DNA of 64,000 nucleotides, from the NCBI GenBank assembly GCA_023614405.1, contig JAJUPC010000223.1, positions 124,001 to 188,000 on the forward strand, in the 5' to 3' direction. The notes under the pieces were generated by a model, which was not told the origin of the DNA, made no database searches, and worked only from the letters and a program-made list of their open reading frames with translations. This document shows, one piece after another, positions 51,766 through 64,000 of this stretch. This stretch comes from Avena insularis. Its lineage: Eukaryota; Streptophyta; Magnoliopsida; Poales; Poaceae. The stretch's first letter is position 1. Every line of letters begins with the position of its first letter. A program made the translations under genes and the position numbers.

Positions 51766-52787
51766 GACTCTGGTGGATCCACGTGGTTTAGGAAAATAAG
51801 ACACATGCAATGACTCTACTGGTGGTTTAGGAAAATAAGACACATGCAATGACTCTGGTGGTGGTTTAGGAAAGGAACACACATGCAATGACTCTGGTGG
51901 TGGTTTACGAAAAGGAACACACATGCAATGACTCTGGTGGTGGTTTAGAAAAATAAGACCAACGAACTCTGGTGGATCCATATGGTTTTGGAAAAGTAGA
52001 CACATGCAATGACTCTAGTGGTGGTTTAGGAAGGGAACACACATGCCTTGACTCTAGTGGTGGTTTAAGAAAGGAAAACACATGCAATGACTCTGGTGGT
52101 GGTTGAGGAAAGGAAGACACATGCAATGACTCTGGTGGTGCTTTAGGAAAAGCAGACACATGCAATGACTCTGCTGGTGGTTTAGGAAAATAAGACACAT
52201 GCAATGACTCTAGCGGTGGTTTAGGAAAGGAACAGACATGCAATGACTCTGGTGGTGGTTTAAGAAAGAACACACACGCAATGACACGGGTGGATCCATA
52301 TGGTTTAGGAAAGGAAGACACATACAATGACTCTGGTGGATCAATGTGGTTTAAGAAAGGAAAACACATGCAATGACTCTGGTGGTGGTTTAGGAAAGGA
52401 ACACACATGCAATGACTCTGGTGGATGCATCTGGTTTAGGAAAAGGAACACACATGCAATGACTCTGGTGGATGCATGTGGTTTAGGAAAAGAAGACACA
52501 TGCAATGACTCTAGCGGTGGTTTAGGAAAGGAACACACATGCAATGACTCTGGTGGTTGTTTAGGAAAGGAAGACACATGCAATGACTCTGGTGGTGGTT
52601 TAGGAAAAGCAGACACATGCAATGACTCTCCTGGTTGTTTAGGAAAATAAGACACATGCAATGACTCTGGCGGTGGTTTAGGAAAGGAACACACATGCAA
52701 TGACTCTGGTGGTGGTTTAAGAAAGAACACACATGCAATGACACTGGTGGATCCATATGGTTTTGGAAAACAAGACACATGCAATGA

Positions 52788-55700
52788 CTATGGTGGTGGT
52801 TTAGGAAAGGAACACACATGCCTTGACTCTGGTGGTGGTTTAAGAAAGGAACACACATGCAATAACTCTGGTGGTGGTTTAGGAAAGGAAGACACATGCA
52901 ATGACTCTGGTGCATCCATGTTGTTTATGAAAAGAAGACACATGTAATGACTCTGGTGGTGGTTTAGGAAAAGCAACACACATGCAATGACTCTAGTGGA
53001 TCCATGTGGTTTAGGAAAATAAGACACATGCAATGACTCTGGTGGTGGTTTAGGAAAGCAACACACATGCAATGACTCTGATGGTGGTTTTGGAAAGAAA
53101 CACACATGAAATGACTCTAGTGGTGGTTTAGGAAAGGAACACACATGCAATGACTCTGGTGGTTGTTTAGAAAAAGAAAACCAATGACCTCGGGTGGATC
53201 CATGTGGTTTAGGAAAAGAAGGCACATGCAATGACTCTAGTGGTGGTTTAGGAAAGGAACACACATGCAATCACTCTAGTGGTGGTTTAGGAAAATAAGA
53301 CACATGCAATGACTCTGGTGGTGGTTTACGAAAAGGAGCACACATGCAATGACACTGGTGGATCCATATGGTTTTGGAAAAGTAGACACATGCAATGACT
53401 CTAGTGCTGGTTTAGGAAAGGAACACACATGCCTTGACTCTAGTGGTGGTTTAAGAAAGGAAAACAGATGCAATGACTCCAGTGGTGGTTGAGGAAAGGA
53501 AGACACATGCAATGAATCTGGTGGTGGTTTAGGAAAAGCAGACACATACAATGACTCTGCTGGTGGTTTAGGAAAATAAGAGACATGCAATGAATCTGGC
53601 GGTGGTTTAGGAAAGGAACACACATGCAATGACTCTAGTGGTGGTTTAAGAAAGAACACACATGCAATGACACTGGTGGATCCATATGGTTTTGGAAAAC
53701 AAGACACATGCAATGACTATGGTGGTGGTTTAGGAACGGAACACACATGCCCTGACTCTGGTGGTGGTTTAAGAAAGAAACACACATGCAATGACTCTGG
53801 TGGTGGTTTAGGAAAGGAAGACACATGCAATGACTCTGGTGCATCCATGTTGTTTATGAAAAGAAGACACATGTAATGATCCTGGTGGTGGTTTAGGAAA
53901 AGGAACACACATGAAATGACTCTAGTGGATCCATGTGGTTTAGGAAAAGAAGACACATGCAATGACTCTGGTGGTGGTTTACGAAAAGGAGCACACATGC
54001 AATGACACTGGTGGATCCATATGGTTTTGGAAAAGTAGACACATGTAATGACTCTAGTGGTGGTTTAGGAAAGGAACACACATGCCTTGACTCAAGTGGT
54101 GGTTTAAGAAAGGAAAACAGATGCAATGACTCTGGTGGCGGTTGAGTAAAGGAAGACACATGCAATGACTCTGGTGGTGGTTTAGGAAAAGCAGACACAT
54201 GCAATGACTCTGTGGTGGTTTAGAAAATAAGAGACATGCAATGACTCTGGCGGTGGTTTAGGGAAGGAACACACATGCAATGACTCTAGTGGTGGTTTAA
54301 GAAAGAACACACATGCAATGACACTGGTGGATCCATATGGTTTTGGAAAACAAGACACATGCAATGACTATGGTGGTGGTTTAGGAAAGGAACACACATG
54401 CCTTGACTCTGGTGGTGGTTTAAGAAAGGAACACACATGCAATGACTCTGGTGGTGGTTTAGGAAAGGAAGACACATGCAATGACTCTGGTGCATCCATG
54501 TTGTTTATGAAAAGAAGACACATGTAATGACTCTGGTGGTGGTTTAGGAAAAGGAACACACATGCAATGACTCTAGTGGATCCATGTGGTTTAGGAAAAT
54601 AAGACACATGCAATGACTCTGTTGGTGGTTTATGAAAGCAACACACATGCAATGACTCTGATGGTGGTTTTGGAAAGAAACACACATGCAATGACTCTAG
54701 TGGTGGTTTAGGAAAGGAACACACATGCAATGACTCTGGTGGTTGTTTAGAAAAAGAAAACCAATGACCTCGGGTGGATCCATGTGGTTTAGGAAAAGAA
54801 GGCACATGCAATGACTCTAGTGGTGGTTTAGGAAAGGAACACACATGCAATCACTCTAGTGGTGGTTTAGGAAAATAAGACACATGCAATCACTCTGGTG
54901 GTGGTTTACGAAAAGGAGCACACATGCAATGACACTGGTGGATCCATATGGTTTTGGAAAAGTAGACACATGCAATGACTCTAGTGCTGGTTTAGGAAAG
55001 GAACACACATGCCTTGACTCTAGTGGTGGTTTAAGAAAGGAAAACAGATGCAATGACTCCAGTGGTGGTTGAGGAAAGGAAGACACATGCAATGAATCTG
55101 GTGGTGGTTTAGGAAAAGCAGACACATACAATGACTCTGCTGGTGGTTTAGGAAAATAAGAGACATGCAATGAATCTGGCGGTGGTTTAGGAAAGGAACA
55201 CACATGCAATGACTCTAGTGGTGGTTTAAGAAAGAACACACATGCAATGACACTGGTGGATCCATATGGTTTTGGAAAACAAGACACATGCAATGACTAT
55301 GGTGGTGGTTTAGGAACGGAACACACATGCCCTGACTCTGGTGGTGGTTTAAGAAAGAAACACACATGCAATGACTCTGGTGGTGGTTTAGGAAAGGAAG
55401 ACACATGCAATGACTCTGGTGCATCCATGTTGTTTATGAAAAGAAGACACATGTAATGACTCTGGTGGTGGTTTAGGAAAAGGAACACACATGCAATGAC
55501 TCTAGTGGATCCATGTGGTTTAGGAAAAGAAGACACATGCAATGACTCTGGTGGTGGTTTACGAAAAGGAGCACACATGCAATGACACTGGTGGATCCAT
55601 ATGGTTTTGGAAAAGTAGACACATGTAATGACTCTAGTGGTGGTTTAGGAAAGGAACACACATGCCTTGACTCAAGTGGTGGTTTAAGAAAGGAAAACAG

Positions 55701-56345
55701 ATGCAATGACTCTGGTGGCGGTTGAGTAAAGGAAGACACATGCAATGACTCTGGTGGTGGTTTAGGAAAAGCAGACACATGCAATGACTCTGCTGGTGGT
55801 TTAGAAAAATAAGAGACATGCAATGACTCTGGCGGTGGTTTAGGGAAGGAACACACATGCAATGACTCTAGTGGTGGTTTAAGAAAGAACACACATGCAA
55901 TGACACTGGTGGATCCATATGGTTTTGGAAAACAAGACACATGCAATGACTATGGTGGTGGTTTAGGAAAGGAACACACATGCCTTGACTCTGGTGGTGG
56001 TTTAAGAAAGGAACACACATGCAATGACTCTGGTGGTGGTTTAGGAAAGGAAGACACATGCAATGACTCTGGTGCATCCATGTTGTTTATGAAAAGAAGA
56101 CACATGTAATGACTCTGGTGGTGGTTTAGGAAAAGGAACACACATGCAATGACTCTAGTGGATCCATGTGGTTTAGGAAAATAAGACACATGCAATGACT
56201 CTGTTGGTGGTTTATGAAAGCAACACACATGCAATGACTCTGGTGGTGGTTTTGGAAAGAAACACACATGCAATGACTCTAGTGGTGGTTTAGGAAAGGA
56301 ACACACATGCAATGACTCTGGTGGTGGTTTAGAAAAAAAAACCAA
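52788..56345 (+). repeat. Higher-order repeat of 1,580 bp, two full copies and a partial third
   Basis: Copies run about 52,788-54,367 and 54,368-55,949, with a third start at 55,950-56,345. Landmarks keep an exact 1,580-bp offset over more than 1 kb (53,276/54,856, 53,440/55,020, 53,667/55,247) and 1,582 for the next step. Substitutions are rare; one is AATGACTC at 53,309 against AATCACTC at 54,889. Each unit has two subunits of about 929 and 651 bp, marked by the GGATCCATATGGTTTTGG unit (52,748, 53,677, 54,328, 55,257, 55,910). Confidence 0.92.
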
Positions 56346-59300
56346 TGACCTCGGGTGGATCCATGTGGTTTAGGAAAAGATGGCACATGCAATGACTCTG
56401 GTGGTGGTTTGGGAAAGGAACACACATGCAATTACTCTAGTGGTGGTTTAGGAAAAGAAGACACATGCAATGACTCTGGTGGTGGTTTACGAAAGGAACA
56501 CACATGCAATGACTCTGGTGGTGGTTTAGGAAAAGAACACACATATAATGACTCTAGTGGTGGTTTAGGAAAGGAAGACACATGCAATGACTCTGGTGGA
56601 TCCATGTGGTTTAGGAAAAGAAGACACATGCAATGACTCTACTGGTGGTTTAGGAAAATAAGACACATGCAATGACTCTGGTGGTGGTTTAGGAAAGGAA
56701 CACACATGCCTTGACTCTAGTGGTGGTTTAAGAAAGGAAAACACATGCAATGACTCTGGTGGTGGTTTAGGAAAAGAAGACACATGCAATGACTCTGGTG
56801 GTGGTTTAGGAAAAGGAGACACATGCAATGACTCTGCTGGTGGTTTAGGAAAATAAGACACATGCAATGACTCTGGCGGTGGTTTAGGAAAGGAACACAC
56901 ATGCAATGACTATTGTGGTGGTTTAAGAAAGAACACAAATGCAATGACACTGATGGATCCGTAAGGTTTTGGAAAAAAAGACACATGCAATGACTCTGGT
57001 GGTGGTTTACGAAAAGCAGCACACATGCAATGACTCAGGTGGTGGTTTACGAAAAGGAGCACACATGCAATGACACTGGTGGAACCATATGGTTTTGGAA
57101 AAGTAGACACATGCAATGACTCTGGTTGTGGTTTAGGAAAATAAGACCCATGCAATGACTCTGGTGGTGGTTTACGAAAGGAACACACATACAATGACTC
57201 TGGCGGTGGTTTAGGAAAAGAACACACATATAATGACTCTTGTGGTGGTTTAGGAAAGGAAGACACATGCAATGACTCTGGTGGATCCATGTGGTTTAGG
57301 AAAAGAAGACACATGCAATGACTCTACTGGTGGTTTAGGAAAATAAGACAAATGCAATGACTCTGGTGGTGGCTTAGGAAAGGAACACACATGCAATGAC
57401 TCAGGTGGTGGTTTACGAAAAGCAGCACACATGCAATGACACTGGTGGATCCATATGGTTTTGGAAAAGTAGACACATGCAATGACTCTGGTTGTGGTTT
57501 AGGAAAGGAACACACATGCCTTACTCTAGTGGTGGTTTAAGAAAGGAAAACACATGCAATGACTCTAGTGGTGGTTTAGGAAAGGAACACACATGCAATG
57601 ACTCTAGTGGTGGTTTAGGAAAAGAACACACATATAATGATTATAGTGGTGGTTTTGGAAAGGAAGACACATGCAATGACTCTGGTGGATCCATGTGGTT
57701 TAGGAAAAGAAGACACATGCAATGACTCTACTGGTGGTTTAGGAAAATAAGACAAATGCAATGACTCTGGTGGTGGTTTAGGAAAGGAACACACATGCAA
57801 TGACTCAGGTGGTGGTTTACGAAAAGGAGAACACATGCAATGACACTGGTGGATCCATATGGTTTTGGAAAAGTAGACACATGCAATGACTCTGGTGGTG
57901 GTTTAGGAAAGGAACACACATGCCTTGACTCTAGTGGTGGTTTAAGAAAGGAAAACACATGCAATGACTCTGGTGGTGGTTGAGGAAAGGAAGAAACATA
58001 AAATGACTCTAGTGGTGGTTTAGGAAAGGAACACAGATGCATTGACTCTAGTGGTGGTTTAGGAAAGGAACACACATGCAATGACCCTGGTGGTTTAGGA
58101 AAGGAACACACAGGCAATGACTCTGGTGGTGGTTTAGGAAAGGAACACAGATGCATTGACTCTAGTGGTGGTTTAATAAAGGAACACACATGCAATGACT
58201 CTGGTGGTTTAGGAAAGGAACACACATGCAATGACTCTGGTGGTGGTTTAGAAAAATGAGACCAACGAACTCTGGTGGATCCATGTGGTTTAGGAAAAGA
58301 AGGCAAATGCAATAACTCTGGTGGTGGTTTAGGAAAGGAACACACATGCAATTATTCTAGTGGTGGTTTTGGAAAAGAATACACATGCAATGACTCTTGT
58401 GGTGGTTTAGGAAAGGAACACACATGCAATGACTCTGGTGGTGGTTTAGGAAAGGAAGACACATGCAATGATTCTAGTGGTGGTTTAGGAAAATAAGACA
58501 CATGCAATGACTCTAATGTTGGTTTAGGAGAGGAACACTCATGCAATAACCCTAGTGTATCCATGTGGTTTAGGAAAAGAACACACATGCAATGACTCTG
58601 GTGGTGGTTTTCGAAAGGAACACACATGCAATGAATCTGGTGGTGGTTTAAGAAAGGAAGACACATGCAATGACTCTAGTGGTGGTTTAGGAAAGGAACA
58701 CACATTCAATGACTCTGGTGGTGGTTTAGGAAAGGAAGACACATGCAATGACTATGGTGCATGCATGTTGTTTATGAAAAGAAGACACATGTAATGACTC
58801 TGGTGGTGGTTTAAGAAAAGGAACACACATGAAATGACTCTAGTGGATCCATGTGGTTTAGGAAAAGAAGACACATGCAATGACTCTGGTGGTGGTTTTG
58901 GAAAGGAACACACATGCAATGACTCTAGTGGTGGTTTAGGAAAGGAACACACATGCAATGACTCTGGTGGTGGTTTAGAAAAAGAAAACCAATGACCTTG
59001 GGTGGATCCATGTGGTTTGGGAAAAGAAGGCACATGCAATGACTCTGGTGGTGAATTAGGAAAGGAACACACATGCAATTACTCTAGTGGTGGTTTAGGA
59101 AAAGAAGACACATTTAATGACTCTGGTGGTGGTTTACGAAAGGAACACACATACAATGACTCTGGTGGTGGTTTAGGAAAAGAACACACATATAATAACT
59201 GTAGTGGTCGTTTAGGAAAGGAAGACACATGCAATGACTCTGGTGGTGGTTTTGGAAAGGAACACACATGCAATGAATCTAGTGGTGGTTTAGGAAAGGA

Positions 59301-61741
59301 ACACACATGCAATGACTCTGGTGGTGGTTTAGAAAAAGAAAACCAATGACCTCGGGTGGATCCATGTGGTTTAGGAAAAGAAGGCACATGCAATGACTCT
59401 GGTGGTGGTTTAGGAAAGGAACACACATGCAATTACTCTAGTGGTGGTTTAGGAAAATAAGACACATGCAATGACTCTGGTGGTGGTTTACGAAAGGAAC
59501 ACACATACAATGACTCGGGTGGTAGTTTAGGAAAAGAACACACATATAATGACTGTACTGGTCGCTTAGGAAAGGAAGACACATGCAATGACTCTACTGG
59601 TGGTTTAGGAAAATAAGACACATGCAATGACTCTGGTGGTGGTTTAGGAAAGGAACACACATGCAATGCCTCTGGTGGTGGTTTATGAAAAGGAGCACAC
59701 ATGCAATGACACTGGTGGATCCATATGGTTTTGGAAAAGTAAACACATGCAATGACTCTAGTGGTGGTTTAGGAAAGGAACACACATGCCTTGACTCTAG
59801 TGGTGGTTTAAGAAAGGAAAACACATTCAATGACTATGGTGGTGGTTTAGGAAAGGAAGACACATGCAATGACTCTGGTGGTGGTTTAGGAAAGCAACAA
59901 ACATGCAATGACTCTGGTGGTTGTTTTGGAAAGGAACAGACATGCAATGACTCTAGTGTTGGTTTAGGAAAGGAAGACACATGCAATGACTCTGGTGGTG
60001 GTTTAGATAAAGAAAACCAATGACCTCGGGTGGATCCATGTGGTTTAGGAAAAGAAGGCACATGCAATGACTCTGGTGGTGGTTTAGGAAAGGAACACAC
60101 AAGCAATTACTCTAGTGGTGTTTTAGGAAAAGAAGACACATGCAATGACTCTGGTGGTGGTTTAGGAAAGGAACACACATGCAATGACTCTAGTGGTGGT
60201 TTAGGAAAAGAACACACATATAATGATTATAGTGGTGGTTTAGGAAAGGAAGACACATGCAATCACTCTGGTGGATCCATGTGGTTTAGGAAAAGAAGAC
60301 ACATGCAATGACTCTACTGGTGGTTTAGGAAAATAAGACACATGCAATGACTCTGGTGGTGGTTTAGGAAAGGAACACACATGCAATGACTTTGGTGGTG
60401 GTTTACGAAAAGGAACATACATGCAATGACACTAATGGATCCATATGGTTTTGGAAAAGAAGACACATGCAGTGACTATGGTGGTGGTTTAGGAAAGGAA
60501 CACACATTCCTTGACTCTAGTGGTGGTTTAAGAAAGGAACACACATGCAATGACTCTGGTGGTGGTTTAGGAAAGGAAGACACATGGAATTATTCTGGTG
60601 GTTGTTTAGGAAAAGGAACACACATGCAATGACTCTGGTGGTGGTTTGAGAAAGGAACACACATGCAATGACACTGGTGTATCCATTGTGGTTTAGGAAA
60701 ACAAGACACATGTAATGACTCTGGTGGTGGTTTTGGAAAGGAACAAACATGCAATGACTCTGGTGGTGGTTTAGGAAAGGAAGACATATGCAATGACTCT
60801 GGTGGTGGTTTAGAAAAACAAGACACATGCAATGACTCTGGTGGATCCATGTGGTTTAGGAAAAGAAGACACATGCAATGACTTTGGTTTTGGTTTAGGA
60901 AAGGAACACACATGCAATTACTATAGTTGTTGTTTAGTAAAAGAAGACACATTCAATGACTCTGATGGTGGTTTAGCAAAGGAACACACATGCAATGACT
61001 CTGGTGGTGGTTTAGGAAACGGAAAACACATGCAATGACTCTGGTGGTGGTTTAAGAAAGGAACACACATGCAATGACACTGGTGGATCCATGTGGTTTA
61101 GGAAAAGAAGACACATGCAATGACTCTGGTGGTGGTTTTGGAAAGGAACACACATGCAATGACTCTGGTGGTGGTTTAGGAAAGGAAGACACATGCAATG
61201 ACTTTGGTGGTGGTTTAGAAAAACAAGACACATGCCAAGACTCTGGTGGATCCATGTGGTTTAGGAAAAGAAGACACATGCAATATCTTTGGTGGTGGTT
61301 TACGAAAAGAACACACATGCAATTACTATAATTGTGGTTTAGGAAAAGAACACACATTCAATGACTCTGGTGGTGGTTTAGGAAAGGAACACACATGCAA
61401 TGACTCTGTGGTGGTTTAGGGAAGGAAGGTAGATGCAATGACTCTGGTGGATCCATGTGGTTTAGGAAAAAAAGACACATGCAATGACTCTGGTGGTGGA
61501 TTAGGAAAGGAACACACATGCAATAATTCTGGTGGTGGTTTAGGAAAGGAAGACACGGGCAATGACTCTAGTGGATTCATCTGGTTTAGGAAAACAAGAC
61601 ACATGTAATGACTCTGGTGGTGGTTTAGGATAGATACGCACATGCAATGACTCTGGTGGTGGTTTAAGAAAGGAACACACATGCAATGACACTGGTGGAT
61701 CCATGTGGAAACAAGACACATGCAATGACATCGGTGGTGGT

Positions 61742-63000
61742 TTAGGAAAGGAACACACATGCAATGACTCTGGTGGATCCATGTGGTTTAGGAAAAGAAC
61801 ACAAATGCAATGACTCTAGTGGTGGTTTCAGAAAGGAACACCCATGCAATGACACTCGTGGACACATGTGGTTTAGGAAAAGAAGACACATGCAATGACT
61901 CTGATGGTGGTTTTGGAAAGAAGCACACATGCAATGACTCTGGTGGATCCCTGTGGTTTAGGAAAAGAAGACACATGCAATGACTCTGGTGGTGGTTTAG
62001 AAAAGGAAGATACATGCAATGACTCTGATGGTTGTTTTGGAAAGGAGCACACATGCAATGACTGTGGTGGATCCATGTGGTTTAGGAAAAGAAGACACAT
62101 GCAATGACTTTGGTGGTGGTTTACGAAAAGAACACACATGCAATTACTATAATTGTGGTTTAGGAAAAGAACACACATTCAATGACTCTGGTGGTGGTTT
62201 AGGAAAGGAACACACATGCAATGACTCTGTGGTGGTTTGGGGAAGGAAGATAGATGCAATGACTCTGGTGGATCCATGTGGTTTAGGAAAAAAAGACAAA
62301 TGCAATGACTCTGGTGGTGGATTAGGAAAGGAACACACATGCAATAATTCTGGTGGTGGTTTAGGAAAGGGGCAATGACTCTAGTGGATTCATCTGGTTT
62401 AGGAAAACAAGACAAATGTAATGACTCTGGTGGTGGTTTAGGAAAGATACGCACATGCAATGACTCTGGTGGTGGTTTAAGAAAGGAACACACATGCAAT
62501 GACACTGGTGGATCCATGTGGTTTAGGAAAACAAGACACAAGCAATGACATCGGTGGTGGTTTAGGAAAGGAACACACATGCAATGACTCTGGTGGATCC
62601 ATGTGTTTTAGGAAAAGAACACAAATGCAATGACTCTAGTGGTGGTTTCAGAAAGGAACACCCATGCAATGACACTCGTGGATACATGTGGTTTAGGAAA
62701 AGAAGACACATGCAATGACTCTGATGGTGGTTTTGGAAAGGAGCACACATGCAATGACTCTGGTGGATCCCTGTGGTTTAGGAAAAGAAGACACATGCAA
62801 TGACTCTGGTGGTGGTTTAGGAAAGGAAGACACATGCAATGACTCTGATGGTGGTTTTGGAAAGGAGCACACATGCAATGACTGTGGTGGATCCCTGTGG
62901 TTTAGGAAAAGAAGACACATGCAATGACTCTAGTGGTGGATTAGGAAAGGAACACACATGCAATGACTCAGGTGGTGGTTTAGGAAAAGAAAACACATTC
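61742..63000 (+). repeat. Tandem duplication with 820-bp period
   Basis: The stretch with AGAACACAAATGC, GGTTTCAGAAAGG, CACCCATGC and GATCCCTGTGG units at about 61,790-62,100 recurs at 62,610-62,920 at an 820-bp offset. The upstream part with GATACGCACATGC units (61,635 and 62,449) is also repeated, slightly shorter in the second copy. Confidence 0.82.
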
Positions 63001-64000
63001 AATGACTCTCGTGGTAGTTTAGGAAAGGAACACACATACAATGACTTTGGTGGATCCATGTGGTTTAGGAAAATAAGACACATGCAATGACTCTGGCGGT
63101 GGTTTAGGAAAGGAACACACATGCAATGACACTGGTGGATCCATGTGGTTTAGGAAAAGAAGACACATGCAATGACTCTGGTGGTTGTTTAGGAAAGGAA
63201 CATACATGCAATGACTCTGGTGGTGGTTTTGGAAAGGAACACACATGCAATGACTCTGGTGGTGGTTTAGGAAAGGAAGAGACATGCAATGACTCTGGTG
63301 GTGTTTTACGAAAAGGAACACACATGCAATGACTCTGGTGGTTGTTTCAGAAAGGAACACACATGCAATGACACTGGTGGAGCCATGTGGTTTAGGAAAA
63401 GAAGACACATGCAATGACTCTGGTGGTGGTTTAGGAAAGGACCACACATGCAATGACTCTAGTGGTGGTTTTGGAAAGGAACACACATGCAATGACTCTG
63501 GCGGTGATTTAGGAAAGGAAGACACATGCAATGGCTCTGGTGGTGGTTTAGAAAAAGAAGACCAATGAACTCTGGTGGATCCATGTGGTTTAGGAAAAGA
63601 AGGAAAATGCAATAACTCTGGTGGTGGTTTAGGAAAGGAACACACATGCAATTACTCTAGTGGTGGTTTAGGAAAAGAAGACACATGCAATGACTCTGGT
63701 GGTTGTTTAGGAAAGGAACACACATGCAATGACTCTGGTGGTGGTTTAGGAAAGGAACACACATGCCTTGACTCTAGTGGAGGTTTAAGAAAGGAACACA
63801 CATGCAATGACTCTGGTGGATCCATGTGGTTTAGGAAAAGCAGACACATGCAATGACTCTGCTGGTGGTTTAGGAAAATAAGACACATGCAGTGACTTTG
63901 GAGGTGGTTTAGGAAAGGAACACACATGCAATGACACTGGTGGATCCATATGGTTTTGGAAAATAAGAGACATGCAATGACTATGGTGGTGGTTTAGGAA

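Larger units (their letters stand above)
41569..64000 (+). repeat. 39-bp minisatellite array, right arm
   Basis: Continuation of the left-arm satellite in the same orientation from the LTR edge to the end of the window. The 39-bp and 46-bp units are the same, but variant composition differs. From about 47,800 a truncated unit with CCAATGACCTCGGGTGG (47,827, 48,267, 49,186, 50,919, 51,519, 53,181, 54,761, 56,341 and others) becomes common and is not seen in the left arm. AATTACTATAG or AATTACTATAA units are limited to 42,197-46,781 and 60,915-62,138. No gene or other mobile element is visible. Confidence 0.96.

Overview
The window is plant nuclear DNA, most likely from a grass. The evidence is an angiosperm Ty3/gypsy chromovirus with an initiator-Met tRNA primer-binding site, a chromodomain and very long LTRs with a GC-rich leader. 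Nothing identifies the species. There is no ordinary host gene. About 50 kb is a 39-bp minisatellite array, and a 14.1-kb retrotransposon block interrupts it.

Satellite. Positions 1-27,503 and 41,569-64,000 are tandem copies of a 39-bp unit (clean example 3,425-3,463), all in one orientation, roughly 1,200 copies. A second unit type is 46 bp (example 1,724-1,769). It is the 39-bp unit plus a 7-bp insert, ATCCATG, which creates a BamHI site. Mixtures of these units form nested higher-order repeats of about 0.6, 0.8, 1.5, 1.6, 2.0, 2.7-3.0 and 4.5 kb. Three of the six frames of the 39-bp unit have no stop, so short open frames occur everywhere. They are by-products of the repeat, not genes.

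Left array: 1-4,320 is repeated at 4,478-7,990. About 8,340-17,200 holds three copies of a 2.7-3.0-kb unit. 17,700-19,430 is a diverged copy of early units. 20,160-25,990 holds two copies of a 2.8-3.0-kb unit.

Retroelement: 27,504-41,568, minus strand. Reading in its own direction: 5' LTR (41,568-38,370), PBS, a leader region with two extra reading frames (ORF-A, ORF-B), gag with polyasparagine and a zinc knuckle, protease, reverse transcriptase, RNase H, integrase, chromodomain, polypurine tract and 3' LTR (32,140-28,927). A second PBS and a second ORF-A/ORF-B segment follow and run straight into satellite at 27,503. The layout is therefore LTR-internal-LTR-truncated internal. The coding region has many frameshifts and stops and an altered integrase catalytic residue, so the copy is non-autonomous as sequenced. 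Some of the breaks look like unpolished long-read errors.

Right array: 41,569-47,500 holds three copies of a 2.0-2.6-kb unit. About 47,600-52,700 is mixed, with 440-bp and 600-bp duplications. 52,788-56,345 holds nearly identical 1,580-bp units. 61,742-63,000 carries an 820-bp duplication.

The most notable items are the satellite itself (dense RY-type CATGCA and telomere-like GGTTTAGG motifs in a single orientation), the tandem LTR structure with a satellite deletion at its edge, the extra 5' reading frames, and signs of systematic consensus error.
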